64,000 nt of DNA, from the NCBI RefSeq assembly GCF_015354735.1, contig NZ_JACEFJ010000004.1:248001-312000 (forward strand), written 5' to 3'. The translations under genes were made by a program, and so were the position numbers. How positions within the stretch are numbered: the first letter of the stretch is position 1; every line of letters starts with the position of its first letter. This document shows, piece by piece, positions 33,197 to 41,681 of the stretch. Under the pieces are notes generated by a model, which searched no databases, was not told the origin of the DNA, and saw nothing but the letters and a program-made list of their open reading frames with translations. The stretch is from Pararhodonellum marinum (lineage in GTDB: Bacteria; Bacteroidota; Bacteroidia; Cytophagales; Cyclobacteriaceae).

Positions 33197-34159
33197 TCAT
33201 TTTATTTGGTAATTGATCATCCAGTTGATCCCAAATTGGTCTGTAAAGCTACCGTAATAAGCACCCCAAAAAGTATCCTGAAGTGGCATTTCAATTTTTC
33301 CACCTACTGAGAGTGCGTCGAATAACCGTGTTGCTTCTTCCCTAGATTCTGGTTCCAAGTTGATGTGCATGTTGTTGCCGGGTACGACGGTAAAGCCCAT
33401 TTCCTTTGGTGAATCAGTAGCCATGAGTATGTGGTTGCCGATCAATGGAAGCTCCACATGCAAGACCAATTTTTTGACATTTTCCGCAATGGGTGGATGG
33501 TCTGAATCTGCTGGAATGTCCCCAAATCTTTGGATACCGTTGACAAATTCGGTTTTGAACACATTCCTGTAGAAATTGAATGCTTCTTCGGTGTTGCCCG
33601 GGAAGTTTACGTAGGTATTTACCCTCACATGATTGTTGGTTTTTTTCTGCAATCTCAGGTAAAACTGTGCATTGATGTATTGATCCAGATTTTCCAACCC
33701 TGCGGTGAATCCTTCTTTGAAGCCCATTTGAATGATGGTTTCCAAGTCTTCCAATGAGTTAAATTCAAGATGGATATTGACCAAAGTATTATTTTCTTCT
33801 TCGGAAAACTCGTTTTTCCATTTTACCCTCGGTTTGGTATTGTTCATGTTGGCATTTTCATCACAAAAGGCATCTATCCCTGAAAAGGACTTCTCCTTTT
33901 CGATGGATTCGTAGTCAAACCTGCACCAATGGATGTCACCTTCTGGACCTTTCATGTAGTAATGCCAACGACCGCCCACTTTAAAATCCAGGGATTTTGT
34001 CACGGCTTGATAGGGCTTTGGTGCCCACCACTGATCCAAAATTTCGGCTTCTGTCCAAGCCGCCCAAACCAAGTCGATAGGGGCAGGGAAGGATCGCTCT
34101 ACGTGGATGGAATGGTTTGTTTTGTCCACCTCAAAATTGAAAAGAATTGCTGGGTTCAT
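33197..34159 (-). CDS. SRPBCC (AHSA1-like) and VOC (PhnB-like) fusion protein
   Basis: A 320-residue two-domain protein. Residues about 8-155 are an AHSA1-type START-like domain: HVERSFPAPIDLVWAAWTEA, ILDQWWAPKPYQAV, FKVGGRWHYYMKGPEG, and the helix IQMGFKEGFTAGLENLDQYI. Residues about 175-318 are a PhnB-type VOC domain: VNTYVNFPGNTEEAFNFYRN, HILMATDSPKEMGF and FWGAYYGSFTDQFGINWMIN. Each half is common as a separate protein. The start codon overlaps the stop of the ArsR gene (ATGA), so the two are translated together. ArsR and AHSA1 pairs are frequent; the ligand is unknown. Confidence 0.92.
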   Translation of the reverse strand: MNPAILFNFEVDKTNHSIHVERSFPAPIDLVWAAWTEAEILDQWWAPKPYQAVTKSLDFKVGGRWHYYMKGPEGDIHWCRFDYESIEKEKSFSGIDAFCDENANMNNTKPRVKWKNEFSEEENNTLVNIHLEFNSLEDLETIIQMGFKEGFTAGLENLDQYINAQFYLRLQKKTNNHVRVNTYVNFPGNTEEAFNFYRNVFKTEFVNGIQRFGDIPADSDHPPIAENVKKLVLHVELPLIGNHILMATDSPKEMGFTVVPGNNMHINLEPESREEATRLFDALSVGGKIEMPLQDTFWGAYYGSFTDQFGINWMINYQIK

Positions 34160-34482
34160 TTTTTGTATTGTTTTAGTTGCTGTAATACTTGATCCAATTG
34201 GTCAAATCTTTTCGCCATAAGCTCCTTGAACTGATCCAACCATTTTTCAATGTCCTTCATTTTGTCGGCGTTGAGGTGGTAATAGATTTCCCTTCCCTGT
34301 TGCTCTTGGGTCAGGATTTCGCATTCGGTCAACACCTTAATATGTTTTGACACCGCTTGCCTACTGCTTTGAAAATGATCGGCAATGTTATTGGGTGTCA
34401 TTGCACCCACTGTCAATAGCATGATGATAGCCCTTCTAGTCGGGTCGGCAATGGCCTGAAATACATCTCTTCTAAAATCCAT
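34156..34482 (-). CDS. ArsR/SmtB-type winged-helix regulator
   Basis: A 108-residue regulator with the ArsR fold: FQAIADPTRRAIIMLLTVGA, then NIADHFQSSRQAVSKHIKVL and the wing QEQQGREIYYHLNADKMKDI. It has no obvious metal-binding cysteines, as in the group that is paired with AHSA1-like proteins. It overlaps the downstream SRPBCC-VOC gene by 4 bases. A strong candidate promoter and two dyads just upstream suggest that it represses its own operon. Confidence 0.93.
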   Translation of the reverse strand: MDFRRDVFQAIADPTRRAIIMLLTVGAMTPNNIADHFQSSRQAVSKHIKVLTECEILTQEQQGREIYYHLNADKMKDIEKWLDQFKELMAKRFDQLDQVLQQLKQYKK

Positions 34483-34489
34483 TATTTCT

Positions 34490-34524
34490 TATTTGCTACC
34501 TTATGGTTGCAAATATATATGCAA
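34490..34524 (-). promoter_or_regulatory. Candidate ArsR operator dyads
   Basis: TATTTGCTACC (34490-34500) and GGTTGCAAATA (34505-34515) form an inverted repeat with one mismatch around TTAT. It overlaps the expected transcription start. A second dyad, TTGCA (34507-34511) and TGCAA (34520-34524), overlaps the -7 box. Both fit autorepression by the ArsR protein. Confidence 0.6.
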
Positions 34525-34540
34525 TTATTTGGTTGCGCAA
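34510..34540 (-). promoter_or_regulatory. Bacteroidota-type promoter of the ArsR operon
   Basis: On the minus strand a TTG (34538-34540) is followed after exactly 20 bases by TATATTTG (34510-34517). This fits the Bacteroidota consensus TTG-N(19-20)-TAnnTTTG. The start of transcription would fall near 34503, about 20 bases before the ATG ending at 34482. Confidence 0.7.
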
Positions 34541-34803
34541 AAAAATCACAAGTTTTTTCAATGGCTTACTCTGTGTTAAAGAACAAATTTTTCTCAAACG
34601 ATTTTTTTTCAAGTCAATGCGTTCTTTTTGCCTATGAAGTAATTCAATTTTTATCCGTATAAGGAATTGGCATAGTTTGAAAAATTTCAAATTTGGTTAC
34701 ACCTAATAATGCATTTTCCAAAAAAAAATTACCTCTAGTTTCTAAGAATCCTTAGGAGGAGGAATCGAATTTAGCTGACACTTTCTTTAGATGATGTATC
34801 AAT

Positions 34804-34835
34804 AAAAAAATCAATGTTCCACATTATTCAATGTG
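34804..34835 (-). terminator. Weak candidate terminator behind the small cupin gene
   Basis: CACATT (34820-34825) and AATGTG (34830-34835) form a 6-bp stem. On the minus strand a run of seven T follows after about nine bases, which is further than ideal. Confidence 0.4.
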
Positions 34836-34851
34836 CTTTTAGTGGGGACTT

Positions 34852-35151
34852 CTATTCACCCTGTGTCAAAATACAAAGACTGTCCTCAACGGCTTCTACA
34901 GCATGCATGATTTCAACCGGTATTTCCACTTCTTCATATTGCGTAAGCGCTACATTTCTACTTTCCTCTTTATAGACTACAGCACCTTCCAAAACCGTCA
35001 ATTTAGACTTCGTATGGGCTTTATGTTTCTGTAAAATCATGCCTTTCCTGAACCCAATAATGAGAACTTTGAACCCTTTCCCATGATGAAGCGATTTTGC
35101 AACCGGTTGATTGGCCTCCTTCAATTCTTCTTTTATATCATTTATGGTCAT
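34852..35151 (-). CDS. Small cupin-like protein
   Basis: A 99-residue single cupin: FKVLIIGFRKGMILQKHKAH, then KLTVLEGAVVYKEESRNVAL, YEEVEIPVEIMHAVEAVEDS. There are histidines in KHKAHTK and IMHAVE positions that could bind a metal. It has no signal peptide. It follows the Cys-rich copper-binding gene by 40 bases and is probably co-transcribed, which hints at a metal or oxidative stress link. Confidence 0.82.
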   Translation of the reverse strand: MTINDIKEELKEANQPVAKSLHHGKGFKVLIIGFRKGMILQKHKAHTKSKLTVLEGAVVYKEESRNVALTQYEEVEIPVEIMHAVEAVEDSLCILTQGE

Positions 35152-35191
35152 TTATTTATCGAGTTGTATTTAATATAGAAGTGTCTGAATA

Positions 35192-35515
35192 CTAATTGGA
35201 AGAAGCAAGTTCCCCACATATTTCAGCGCATTTTTGACAGGCCTCAGCACATTCCTTGCAACTGTCGTGGTGAGAAGCGTGTTTAGCACATTCTTCGGCG
35301 CATGCTCTGCAGATTTCAGCACACACACCATGCAGTTGCCCTGCATATTCAGATTCCCTTGCATCAAATCTTGCACATAAAGCGCAGATGTCAGCACAAT
35401 CGCGACAGATGGTGATACAATTTTGTTTGCCTTCTTTGATGCAATCTATGATGCACCTTTCACATGTCACCAAACAATCCAAACAGGCTTCTATGCTGTT
35501 TTTTAAATTGTTCAT
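35192..35515 (-). CDS. Four-helix-bundle copper-binding (Csp-like) protein
   Basis: A 107-residue protein with 19 cysteines arranged on helices in CxxC and CxxxC spacing (ACLDCLVTCERCIIDC, NCITICRDCADICALC, VCAEICRACAEEC, SCKECAEACQKCAEIC). This is the pattern of cytosolic copper-storage proteins (Csp3/DUF326-like). There is no signal peptide when the ATG ending at 35515 is used. Such proteins can hold many Cu(I) ions within the helix bundle. It is the first gene of a pair with the small cupin gene. Confidence 0.92.
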   Translation of the reverse strand: MNNLKNSIEACLDCLVTCERCIIDCIKEGKQNCITICRDCADICALCARFDARESEYAGQLHGVCAEICRACAEECAKHASHHDSCKECAEACQKCAEICGELASSN

Positions 35516-35789
35516 TTTATTGGGGTTGAATGTGTAGATGAATTTCAATGATTTGATAATGTAAGCATCTTTAAAAAATTATCCGTTACACATTTTTATA
35601 ATTATCCTACATGATTTACTCACGGCTAACCTGCAAAGACAACGGGATTTTTGTCCAGTCTGCCAGTCATTCCACTACTGAATTATAAAGGTCTTCAATT
35701 CAAAAGCAGATATTTAGGGAAATATCTTTTCGATATTGGCTTCCCAGCTAAACCCATTCGGGATTGGATTTAGGAAAAAAATTTAAATA

Positions 35790-35975
35790 TCAATCCTTCG
35801 GTGCCGAATCCTCCTCTACCACGTCCTGTTCAATGGTAAATACAATATCGTCCTTGGATTTGGTCTCTCCGGTATAAAAATTATGGATGCCAAGCATAAA
35901 TGCCACAATCAATGCCCAAGCCAGATTTTTGATGGGTTTCCAGATTGATTTGAAGAATTTGGTCAAAGGTTTCAT
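35790..35975 (-). CDS. Small single-span membrane protein of unknown function
   Basis: A 61-residue frame starting at the ATG ending at 35975: basic N-terminus (MKPLTKFFKSIWKPIKN), one hydrophobic segment (LAWALIVAFMLGIHNFY) and an acidic tail (VEEDSAPKD). The charge layout suggests an inner-membrane anchor. No family was recognised. It may be a real small gene because the charge and hydrophobic pattern are ordered, but this is not certain. Confidence 0.5.
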   Translation of the reverse strand: MKPLTKFFKSIWKPIKNLAWALIVAFMLGIHNFYTGETKSKDDIVFTIEQDVVEEDSAPKD

Positions 35976-36061
35976 AGGTAGATATCTAGAGGAATTTATC
36001 TTAATTTTTCCAATTTTCAATTTCAAGTCCTACTATTCATCAGTTTCCAGCATGGACGGTT

Positions 36062-36300
36062 TCATAAATCCACTTTTCTGTTGAAAAGAGTTTTTCTAAT
36101 TACTTTGGTTTGATTGATAAATTCTTCATAATCAGAGTTTTACAAATCACTGAATGCTCATAAGAAAGAATTTTATCACTTTTGGACTCAACTATTTTGG
36201 ATTTAGGAGTCAAGGATTGAACAAACTGATACAGTTCCTTCAATCGATTATCAGGGACATCTTTAATTTCTTTCAGTATGTTTTCAAGCGTATTCATCAT
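36062..36300 (-). pseudogene. Frameshifted antitoxin-like gene
   Basis: The start of the frame reads NTLENILKEIKDVPDNRLKE and YQFVQSLTPKSK, a pattern typical of small type II antitoxin-like proteins of Bacteroidota. The frame then runs into a foreign tail. From about 36176 a different minus-strand frame continues as AFSDL, a TAA stop, then NSDYEEFINQTKVIRKTLF and NRKVDL, with a natural stop at 36062. So one small deletion (4 bases would fit) and one nonsense change have broken the gene. No toxin partner was seen next to it. Confidence 0.72.
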
Positions 36301-36440
36301 CTGCTAATTTTATTAAATGTACTAATTTAACTAATTAATCGTAATTAAAATTCTTTAATAGAGCCATTTGAGATCCAAATTGGTAACAATAATAACTCAT
36401 AGCCCAATCAATATCGGAACCAACCTTCAAACCAATGTGA

Positions 36441-36857
36441 CTAAATTTGAATTACCTCATCCACATCAATATCAGCTAAAATTACTGAAATGTAATCTCC
36501 TTTGCTGTCGAAAACAATTTCGGCATCCATATCATAGTCATCATTTTCTTTGTCCGGAATAAGGATGTTTGATATTTTCATTTCCGAAAATTCATTTCTT
36601 GGAATTTTGAATTTCAATTGGTTTAAAATTGAATTCCAATTATTTTCAATTCTTCTGAAATATTCAATTTGATAATTTGAAATAACTCCATTTTCAGGAG
36701 GAAAATGAATCTTGGTTCTGTCATCAATCTTTGATTTGACTGAACCTTGATACTCTTTTGTTCTGTGGGCTTCAACCAAAAAAAATGTACCTAAATCATT
36801 TGTGACAGATTTGGTTTTTTCATTTTGGAATGCCTTAAAAATGTCAAAAAGACCCAT
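36441..36857 (-). CDS. Hypothetical protein, 138 residues
   Basis: An acidic soluble protein without signal peptide. It starts MGLFDIFKAFQNEKTKSV, has a middle FRRIENNWNSILNQLKFKIP and ends with the acidic strands DDYDMDAEIVFDSKGDYISV. The form recalls small immunity-like or SMI1-like proteins, but I do not recognise the family. It lies in an AT-rich patch next to the antitoxin remnant, so it may have been acquired by transfer. Confidence 0.6.
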   Translation of the reverse strand: MGLFDIFKAFQNEKTKSVTNDLGTFFLVEAHRTKEYQGSVKSKIDDRTKIHFPPENGVISNYQIEYFRRIENNWNSILNQLKFKIPRNEFSEMKISNILIPDKENDDYDMDAEIVFDSKGDYISVILADIDVDEVIQI

Positions 36858-36967
36858 AGTTCTTTAAGTTAAGGAGATTAAAATTGACTGTTTATTTCGT
36901 GCAATTCAATTGTTAGAATAAAGGTAATATTTACCTAATTTGTAAATAATACAATTATGAATAGTAT

Positions 36968-39850
36968 TTATTTTGAATTATTTCTTACTTCTATGTAAAA
37001 CATATCAGTATTGAAATCTACTTCAAAAATGTTTAACTCATCCAACCCCAGTTCATGCCAATCAGAATTGGGTTGTAGCCATTGTTTTTCACCTGAACTC
37101 AATTGATAGGAGATAGGCATGGCAAAACCCTCGGCATTAGCTTTCCATCTATATTGTAGCATATTACCCGATGGACTTTCTTTCATTTCAAATTCCAGCA
37201 CCGGAATCTCGGCCAATCTGAGGTATTGGTCAAATATTGGTCTCAATTCTTTTCCGGTTTTTTGGTTGAAATATTCAAGGATCTGATCTGTATTGATGCT
37301 TTGGTATTTGAAATCTCTGGGAATTCCTTTAATAATATCAAACCATAAAGTGTTATCATCAATTATATGTCTTAAAGTATTGAGGAAAAGCGCCCCTTTT
37401 GCATACATGTCCCAAATATTATAATGGACATGGTTGACCCCGAAATTTCCGATAACAGGATGTTTGTTGGAAATACTTGGTTTCATGGCATTGAGATAAA
37501 CCAATGATTCCTCATAGCTGTATTGCTCCTCGATGTAAAGGGCTTCCGCATAGGTAGCAAATGCTTCATGGATCCACAGTTCGGCATTGTCTGTACAACT
37601 CACGCTATTGCCCCACCATTCATGGGCGAATTCATGGATAAGAATCTGATCCGGAAGTTCTGCTGCCCCAAAATCAGGTATTGAATTTTTCTCTCCTTCA
37701 GATTCATCATCTTGGAAATATTCAAAACCCAATGCCACCGCACTCTGATGCTCCATGGCATGTGGGGCTTCTATAAACTTGATGCCATCTCTCGGAAATG
37801 GATATGGGCCAAAATACTTTTCAAATGTATTCAGGGCTTTCCCAGTGGTTTCATATTTCGAAGCCACATTGTCCAGATGGTAATCCATCACATGGTATTC
37901 CACATCCAATTCACCATCCAGAGAGGGAAAAATTCTCTTAATCTGTTCATAATTCCCAAGGTTAAGGGTGATGTTATAATTGTTGATGGGGTAGGAGACA
38001 TGCCAGGTAGTACGGGTCCTATCATTTTCCAATTCCATTTTATCAACCAATCTCCCATTGGAAACCGCCACCAAATCCGAAGGATTGGTAATGCTGATTG
38101 TTACGGAATCGGGTTCATCCGATAAATGGTCTTTGTTAGGCCACCAACCACTTGCCCCATATCCCTGGCAAATGGCCTGGATCCAAGGATTTCCATTATT
38201 ATCAGTAAACCAAAGAAAAGAGGCATACATGGGCGTCAAAGGGTCAAAGTCCAAAGGCCTTCCACCAAAATACACCTTGATTTCTTCGATGCTGTCTCGC
38301 TCTAGTTGTTTCTCAAAGGAAACATAAACAGCATCATATTCCCTTTCAAAATCCAAATGCTTTGCACGATAAATAATACTGTCAATCTTCATTCCTGAAT
38401 ACAAGTCTATCTGGATTTTATCTGTTGGTTCCACTAACTTGAATCTGATCAAACTGCTTCCCAAGATCTCTTCTGCATCCGGAAACACTTCCACATCCAA
38501 ATGGTAATAGCCTACATCAAAAGCTGTCCTTAACTGCGTCAAAGAACCTTTCAGTGTATCCAATCTGGAAAATTGATAGGGTTTTGATTCTGCAAAGGTA
38601 TTTTTCAACCCGTATTTGTGGTCATCTGTTTCTATTCCCATTGATTTGTCAAAAGTTCGCCAGAACTCTTGCCGGTAGTTTGCCTCAAAGTATTTATCAG
38701 CTTTGCCTAGGTCATGGGAAAGAAATCCTGAATCTGGTAATGTAGTTTTTTTTATGAAATCAGCAGTTTTGTAATGAAGTTTTTGAACCAAAGGGATATA
38801 ATCCATATTCCGCTTTTTGCTATTGACGATGAAGTTTTTCCCTGAATTGACTTCATCTAAATACCAAATTCCATCCTGTAGTTTGTATTGGATCACTTCC
38901 CGCCATTCCCCCTCTTTATAATGGAATTTGTAGAGATTGGTCACCATGATATAGCTGGGACTGGAAATTACCCTTTTGAATAGCTTTGGACTGGATTTAA
39001 AATCGATTTTGACAAAAGCTTTCGTTTCCTCATCGATGTACAAATGCCCGTTCCAAATACCTGTTTTCTTGTTTTTTCTTGGAGCCAACAGGATTTTGTA
39101 TGTGGGTCTACCTTCCATATTGACCATGTCTTCCAATTCAAAATGGTAACTACCAACAAATCCTTCGGACATAACCGAAGATGTAAAATCCCTTGCCACG
39201 TCTCTGCCTTGCAACAGATGAATGCCCAATTCCCAAGGAGTCAGCATCATGATCTTCCAATCATCAAATTCAGAAGGTTTGGTTCTGACTTCTTTGACTA
39301 GAATAGAATCACCCACCACGTTCTTTTTATTATCATGGGGAATAAAGGGTGGTTTGTATACATCGATAAATGCCTCTGTATAACGCAGGTTTTTATCATC
39401 CAATAAAGTGAAATTATGGTAATAGCCACTGATAGCTGTTGTGTCAATTCCATAATTCTCCGGTATACGCTGCATTGCTTCTTTAATTATAGCTACAGGA
39501 TTAAGTGGCTTGACATCCACAGTTTGCAATTGGATTACATCCTGTTCCATTTCTACAGTTATTTCTTTACCTGGATTAGGCCCTGCTATAGTTATCGGTC
39601 TATATCCCATACAGGAAAAACTGATGTTATCAGTCCCCTTGGAAAAGATCATGGAAAAGTATCCGTTAAGGTCAGCGACCGCGCTGGCATTGGATTGGAT
39701 GTTCCTTACATTGACAAAAGGGATGGCTTCTTTGCTGTATTTATCTATGATTTTACCATGAATGGTCAGGCTTTGGGAATAACCGGAAACTGCGGAAAAA
39801 GTGAAAGCAACTATAATGCACTTTAGGAGGAAGTTTAAATGTTGGTTCAT
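36968..39850 (-). CDS. Carboxypeptidase-regulatory domain fused to an M1-family metallopeptidase
   Basis: The ATG ending at 39850 gives 960 residues with a signal peptide (IIVAFTFSAVSGYSQ). Residues about 28-105 are a carboxypeptidase-like regulatory domain (IHGKIIDKYSKEAIPFVNVR). Residues about 105-400 resemble the DUF5686-type partner region (NPVAIIKEAMQRIPENYGID). Residues about 435-960 are an M1 peptidase: EAPHAMEHQSAVALG, then HEFAHEWW (His739, Glu740, His743) and the third zinc ligand Glu762 in LWIHEAFATYAEA. It should be an exported zinc aminopeptidase-like enzyme. The long N-terminal part is unusual for M1 enzymes. Confidence 0.88.
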   Translation of the reverse strand: MNQHLNFLLKCIIVAFTFSAVSGYSQSLTIHGKIIDKYSKEAIPFVNVRNIQSNASAVADLNGYFSMIFSKGTDNISFSCMGYRPITIAGPNPGKEITVEMEQDVIQLQTVDVKPLNPVAIIKEAMQRIPENYGIDTTAISGYYHNFTLLDDKNLRYTEAFIDVYKPPFIPHDNKKNVVGDSILVKEVRTKPSEFDDWKIMMLTPWELGIHLLQGRDVARDFTSSVMSEGFVGSYHFELEDMVNMEGRPTYKILLAPRKNKKTGIWNGHLYIDEETKAFVKIDFKSSPKLFKRVISSPSYIMVTNLYKFHYKEGEWREVIQYKLQDGIWYLDEVNSGKNFIVNSKKRNMDYIPLVQKLHYKTADFIKKTTLPDSGFLSHDLGKADKYFEANYRQEFWRTFDKSMGIETDDHKYGLKNTFAESKPYQFSRLDTLKGSLTQLRTAFDVGYYHLDVEVFPDAEEILGSSLIRFKLVEPTDKIQIDLYSGMKIDSIIYRAKHLDFEREYDAVYVSFEKQLERDSIEEIKVYFGGRPLDFDPLTPMYASFLWFTDNNGNPWIQAICQGYGASGWWPNKDHLSDEPDSVTISITNPSDLVAVSNGRLVDKMELENDRTRTTWHVSYPINNYNITLNLGNYEQIKRIFPSLDGELDVEYHVMDYHLDNVASKYETTGKALNTFEKYFGPYPFPRDGIKFIEAPHAMEHQSAVALGFEYFQDDESEGEKNSIPDFGAAELPDQILIHEFAHEWWGNSVSCTDNAELWIHEAFATYAEALYIEEQYSYEESLVYLNAMKPSISNKHPVIGNFGVNHVHYNIWDMYAKGALFLNTLRHIIDDNTLWFDIIKGIPRDFKYQSINTDQILEYFNQKTGKELRPIFDQYLRLAEIPVLEFEMKESPSGNMLQYRWKANAEGFAMPISYQLSSGEKQWLQPNSDWHELGLDELNIFEVDFNTDMFYIEVRNNSK

Positions 39851-39958
39851 ATTCGTTGGCAGAAGAATCCATACAAAAATACGGATGCCCTTATCCCTAT
39901 GATGGCATAAAAATGGAACAATTCGTCTCAAATCCAGATTTGAGCAAAAATATCCAGC

Positions 39959-41080
39959 CTAAACTGTCGCCTTGTATTCCATTTTTTTGACCAGATATAC
40001 CTTTGGACTCATGTTCTTGGCTTTTTTGAATGCCCTCTGAAAAGTAGCGGGTGAATTGAATCCACATTCCTGTGCAATGCCAAAAATGGTCAAATTAGGT
40101 TTGCTTTCACTTTCCAGCTTTTCACAAAAAGTCTCAACCCGATAATTGTTGACAAAATCATTGAAATTGGTGTTTCCGGCTTGGTTGAGTGCATAGGAAA
40201 TTTCTTTGGTAGGAATCCCAAGATGTTCTGCCACCATTTGAAGGTTGAGATGGGGATTAAGGAAAAGCTTTTCATTTTCCATTGCTGAACGGAGCAAGTC
40301 TAAATTGTCAAAAGCCTCGGGATTGGTTGGTTTTGGTAAATCAACTTTTTGAATGGATTTGACCTTCCAATATCCTGCCATGGCAGACCAATATAAAAAC
40401 AACACCAAAAAAAGTTCGATGGGATAATAATGCGAGCCATATATTCCTGTGTACCAGATTGGCACAAGTAGAGTTAAAGCCCATCCAATTGCAAAAAACA
40501 CCTGGATTACGAGCATACTTTTTACCCAAATAAAAATCTCTTTTTGAGCTGGACCGGATTTTAAATTATTGATATTTTTCCTCACCATAACCACCGTAAT
40601 AACGGTGAAGAACAAAAACACCAACAAGCTCCAGATTTCACTGTAGAAATCATAAATCCGAAACATCCAGGTTAAGGGAATTTCGATTTCTTTCCATTCC
40701 CATTTGAAATAAGCGAAATATCCTAATACATTGATGCCGGCATAGGTCAATTGAAATAGGAAGGGTGAAAAAAATAGGAATATCTCTTTTCGACTAGGTA
40801 CATATCTGTGGACCAACAACGACTTAAAATAAAAGTAGAATCCAGGTCCGATCAGGAAGATTGTCACAAAAGGAAAAAAGTCAAAAAACATGGCATACTT
40901 GTTCAAACCAGTACTCCAATTGAAAGTCTCAAGGGCATTGTAAACCAAGGCAGTCATGACCAAAGCAAGAAAAATACGTCCGGGATGCTTCTTGTGAAGA
41001 AGGAGTATACCTATAAAGACCAATCCTTGGATCGCACCAAAAAGTATCAGAATATTGACCCAATGTAAATCCAGCTGCAT
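39959..41080 (-). CDS. Membrane-anchored AraC-family transcriptional regulator
   Basis: A 373-residue protein with about seven hydrophobic segments in the first 240 residues (ILILFGAIQGLVFIGILLL, MFFDFFPFVTIFLIGPGFYF). It ends in an AraC double helix-turn-helix (LQMVAEHLGIPTKEISYALN, IFGIAQECGFNSPATFQRAF, KNMSPKVYLVKK). It has the same plan as the product at 11080. It lies 108 bases upstream of the M1 peptidase gene on the same strand and may control it, or the divergent VOC gene. Confidence 0.87.
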   Translation of the reverse strand: MQLDLHWVNILILFGAIQGLVFIGILLLHKKHPGRIFLALVMTALVYNALETFNWSTGLNKYAMFFDFFPFVTIFLIGPGFYFYFKSLLVHRYVPSRKEIFLFFSPFLFQLTYAGINVLGYFAYFKWEWKEIEIPLTWMFRIYDFYSEIWSLLVFLFFTVITVVMVRKNINNLKSGPAQKEIFIWVKSMLVIQVFFAIGWALTLLVPIWYTGIYGSHYYPIELFLVLFLYWSAMAGYWKVKSIQKVDLPKPTNPEAFDNLDLLRSAMENEKLFLNPHLNLQMVAEHLGIPTKEISYALNQAGNTNFNDFVNNYRVETFCEKLESESKPNLTIFGIAQECGFNSPATFQRAFKKAKNMSPKVYLVKKMEYKATV

Positions 41081-41313
41081 AAATGGAAAACTAGTATATC
41101 ATAATCAAAGTACCAAACCCTTTGGAATTCTCGGTTCAAAACAATCTGAACAGAGTGATAAGCGTCTTCGAAAGATAAATCCGAACCTGTTCACCGATGC
41201 CTGCTTTGGGTTTCAAAATTATCCAAACCTACCACTTCCACAAATTGCTTGGCATTGCGTATTAAATTTAAGAGATTTAGTTGAATATTTATCCGTTTAA
41301 AAATCCAGTCAAA

Positions 41314-41670
41314 ATGCTTACAGCCATCCACCCTAAGTTGCCCATGCGTGACAAAGCCAAGACACGTGACTATTACAACCAATTGGGATTTGGGGAAGTA
41401 GGAAACCAGGATTATGAAGGTTATTTGATGGTTCAGAAAGATCAGATTCAAATCCATTTTTTTGAATTCAAGGAATTGGATCCCAAAGAAAACTATGGTC
41501 AGGTATACATCCGAACGGACAGCATTGAGGAATTCTACCAATCTTTACTGCAAAAAAAAATATCCATTCACCCAAACGGGCATTTGGCCACTAAACCTTG
41601 GGGACAAATGGAATTTTCCTTGCTTGATCCGGACAATAATTTATTGACTTTCGGGCAAGCAGTAGAATGA
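41314..41670 (+). CDS. Bleomycin-resistance-like VOC protein
   Basis: A 118-residue protein starting at the ATG at 41314; the longer frame begins with TTG. Pattern: LTAIHPKLPMRDKAKTRDYY, then GYLMVQKDQIQIHFFEFKEL, VYIRTDSIEEFYQSLLQKKI and MEFSLLDPDNNLLTFGQAVE. This is the classical layout of the bleomycin-binding/glyoxalase-like group, which act by binding the drug or by metal catalysis. It converges with the outer-membrane receptor gene, only 11 bases away. Confidence 0.9.
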   Translation: MLTAIHPKLPMRDKAKTRDYYNQLGFGEVGNQDYEGYLMVQKDQIQIHFFEFKELDPKENYGQVYIRTDSIEEFYQSLLQKKISIHPNGHLATKPWGQMEFSLLDPDNNLLTFGQAVE

Positions 41671-41681
41671 TTTCTTTTCAA

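Larger units (their letters stand above)
34483..34851. other. Intergenic region: ArsR promoter on the left, weak terminator on the right
   Basis: Besides the promoter, the operators and the hairpin at 34804-34835, nothing was recognised in these 369 AT-rich bases. A Lys/Ile-rich 64-residue frame at 34496-34690 overlaps the promoter and is judged spurious. Confidence 0.5.

Noticed and set aside
34496-34690. 64-residue minus-strand open frame upstream of ArsR
   Set aside because: Overlaps the ArsR promoter and operators and is a Lys/Ile-rich translation of AT-rich DNA.
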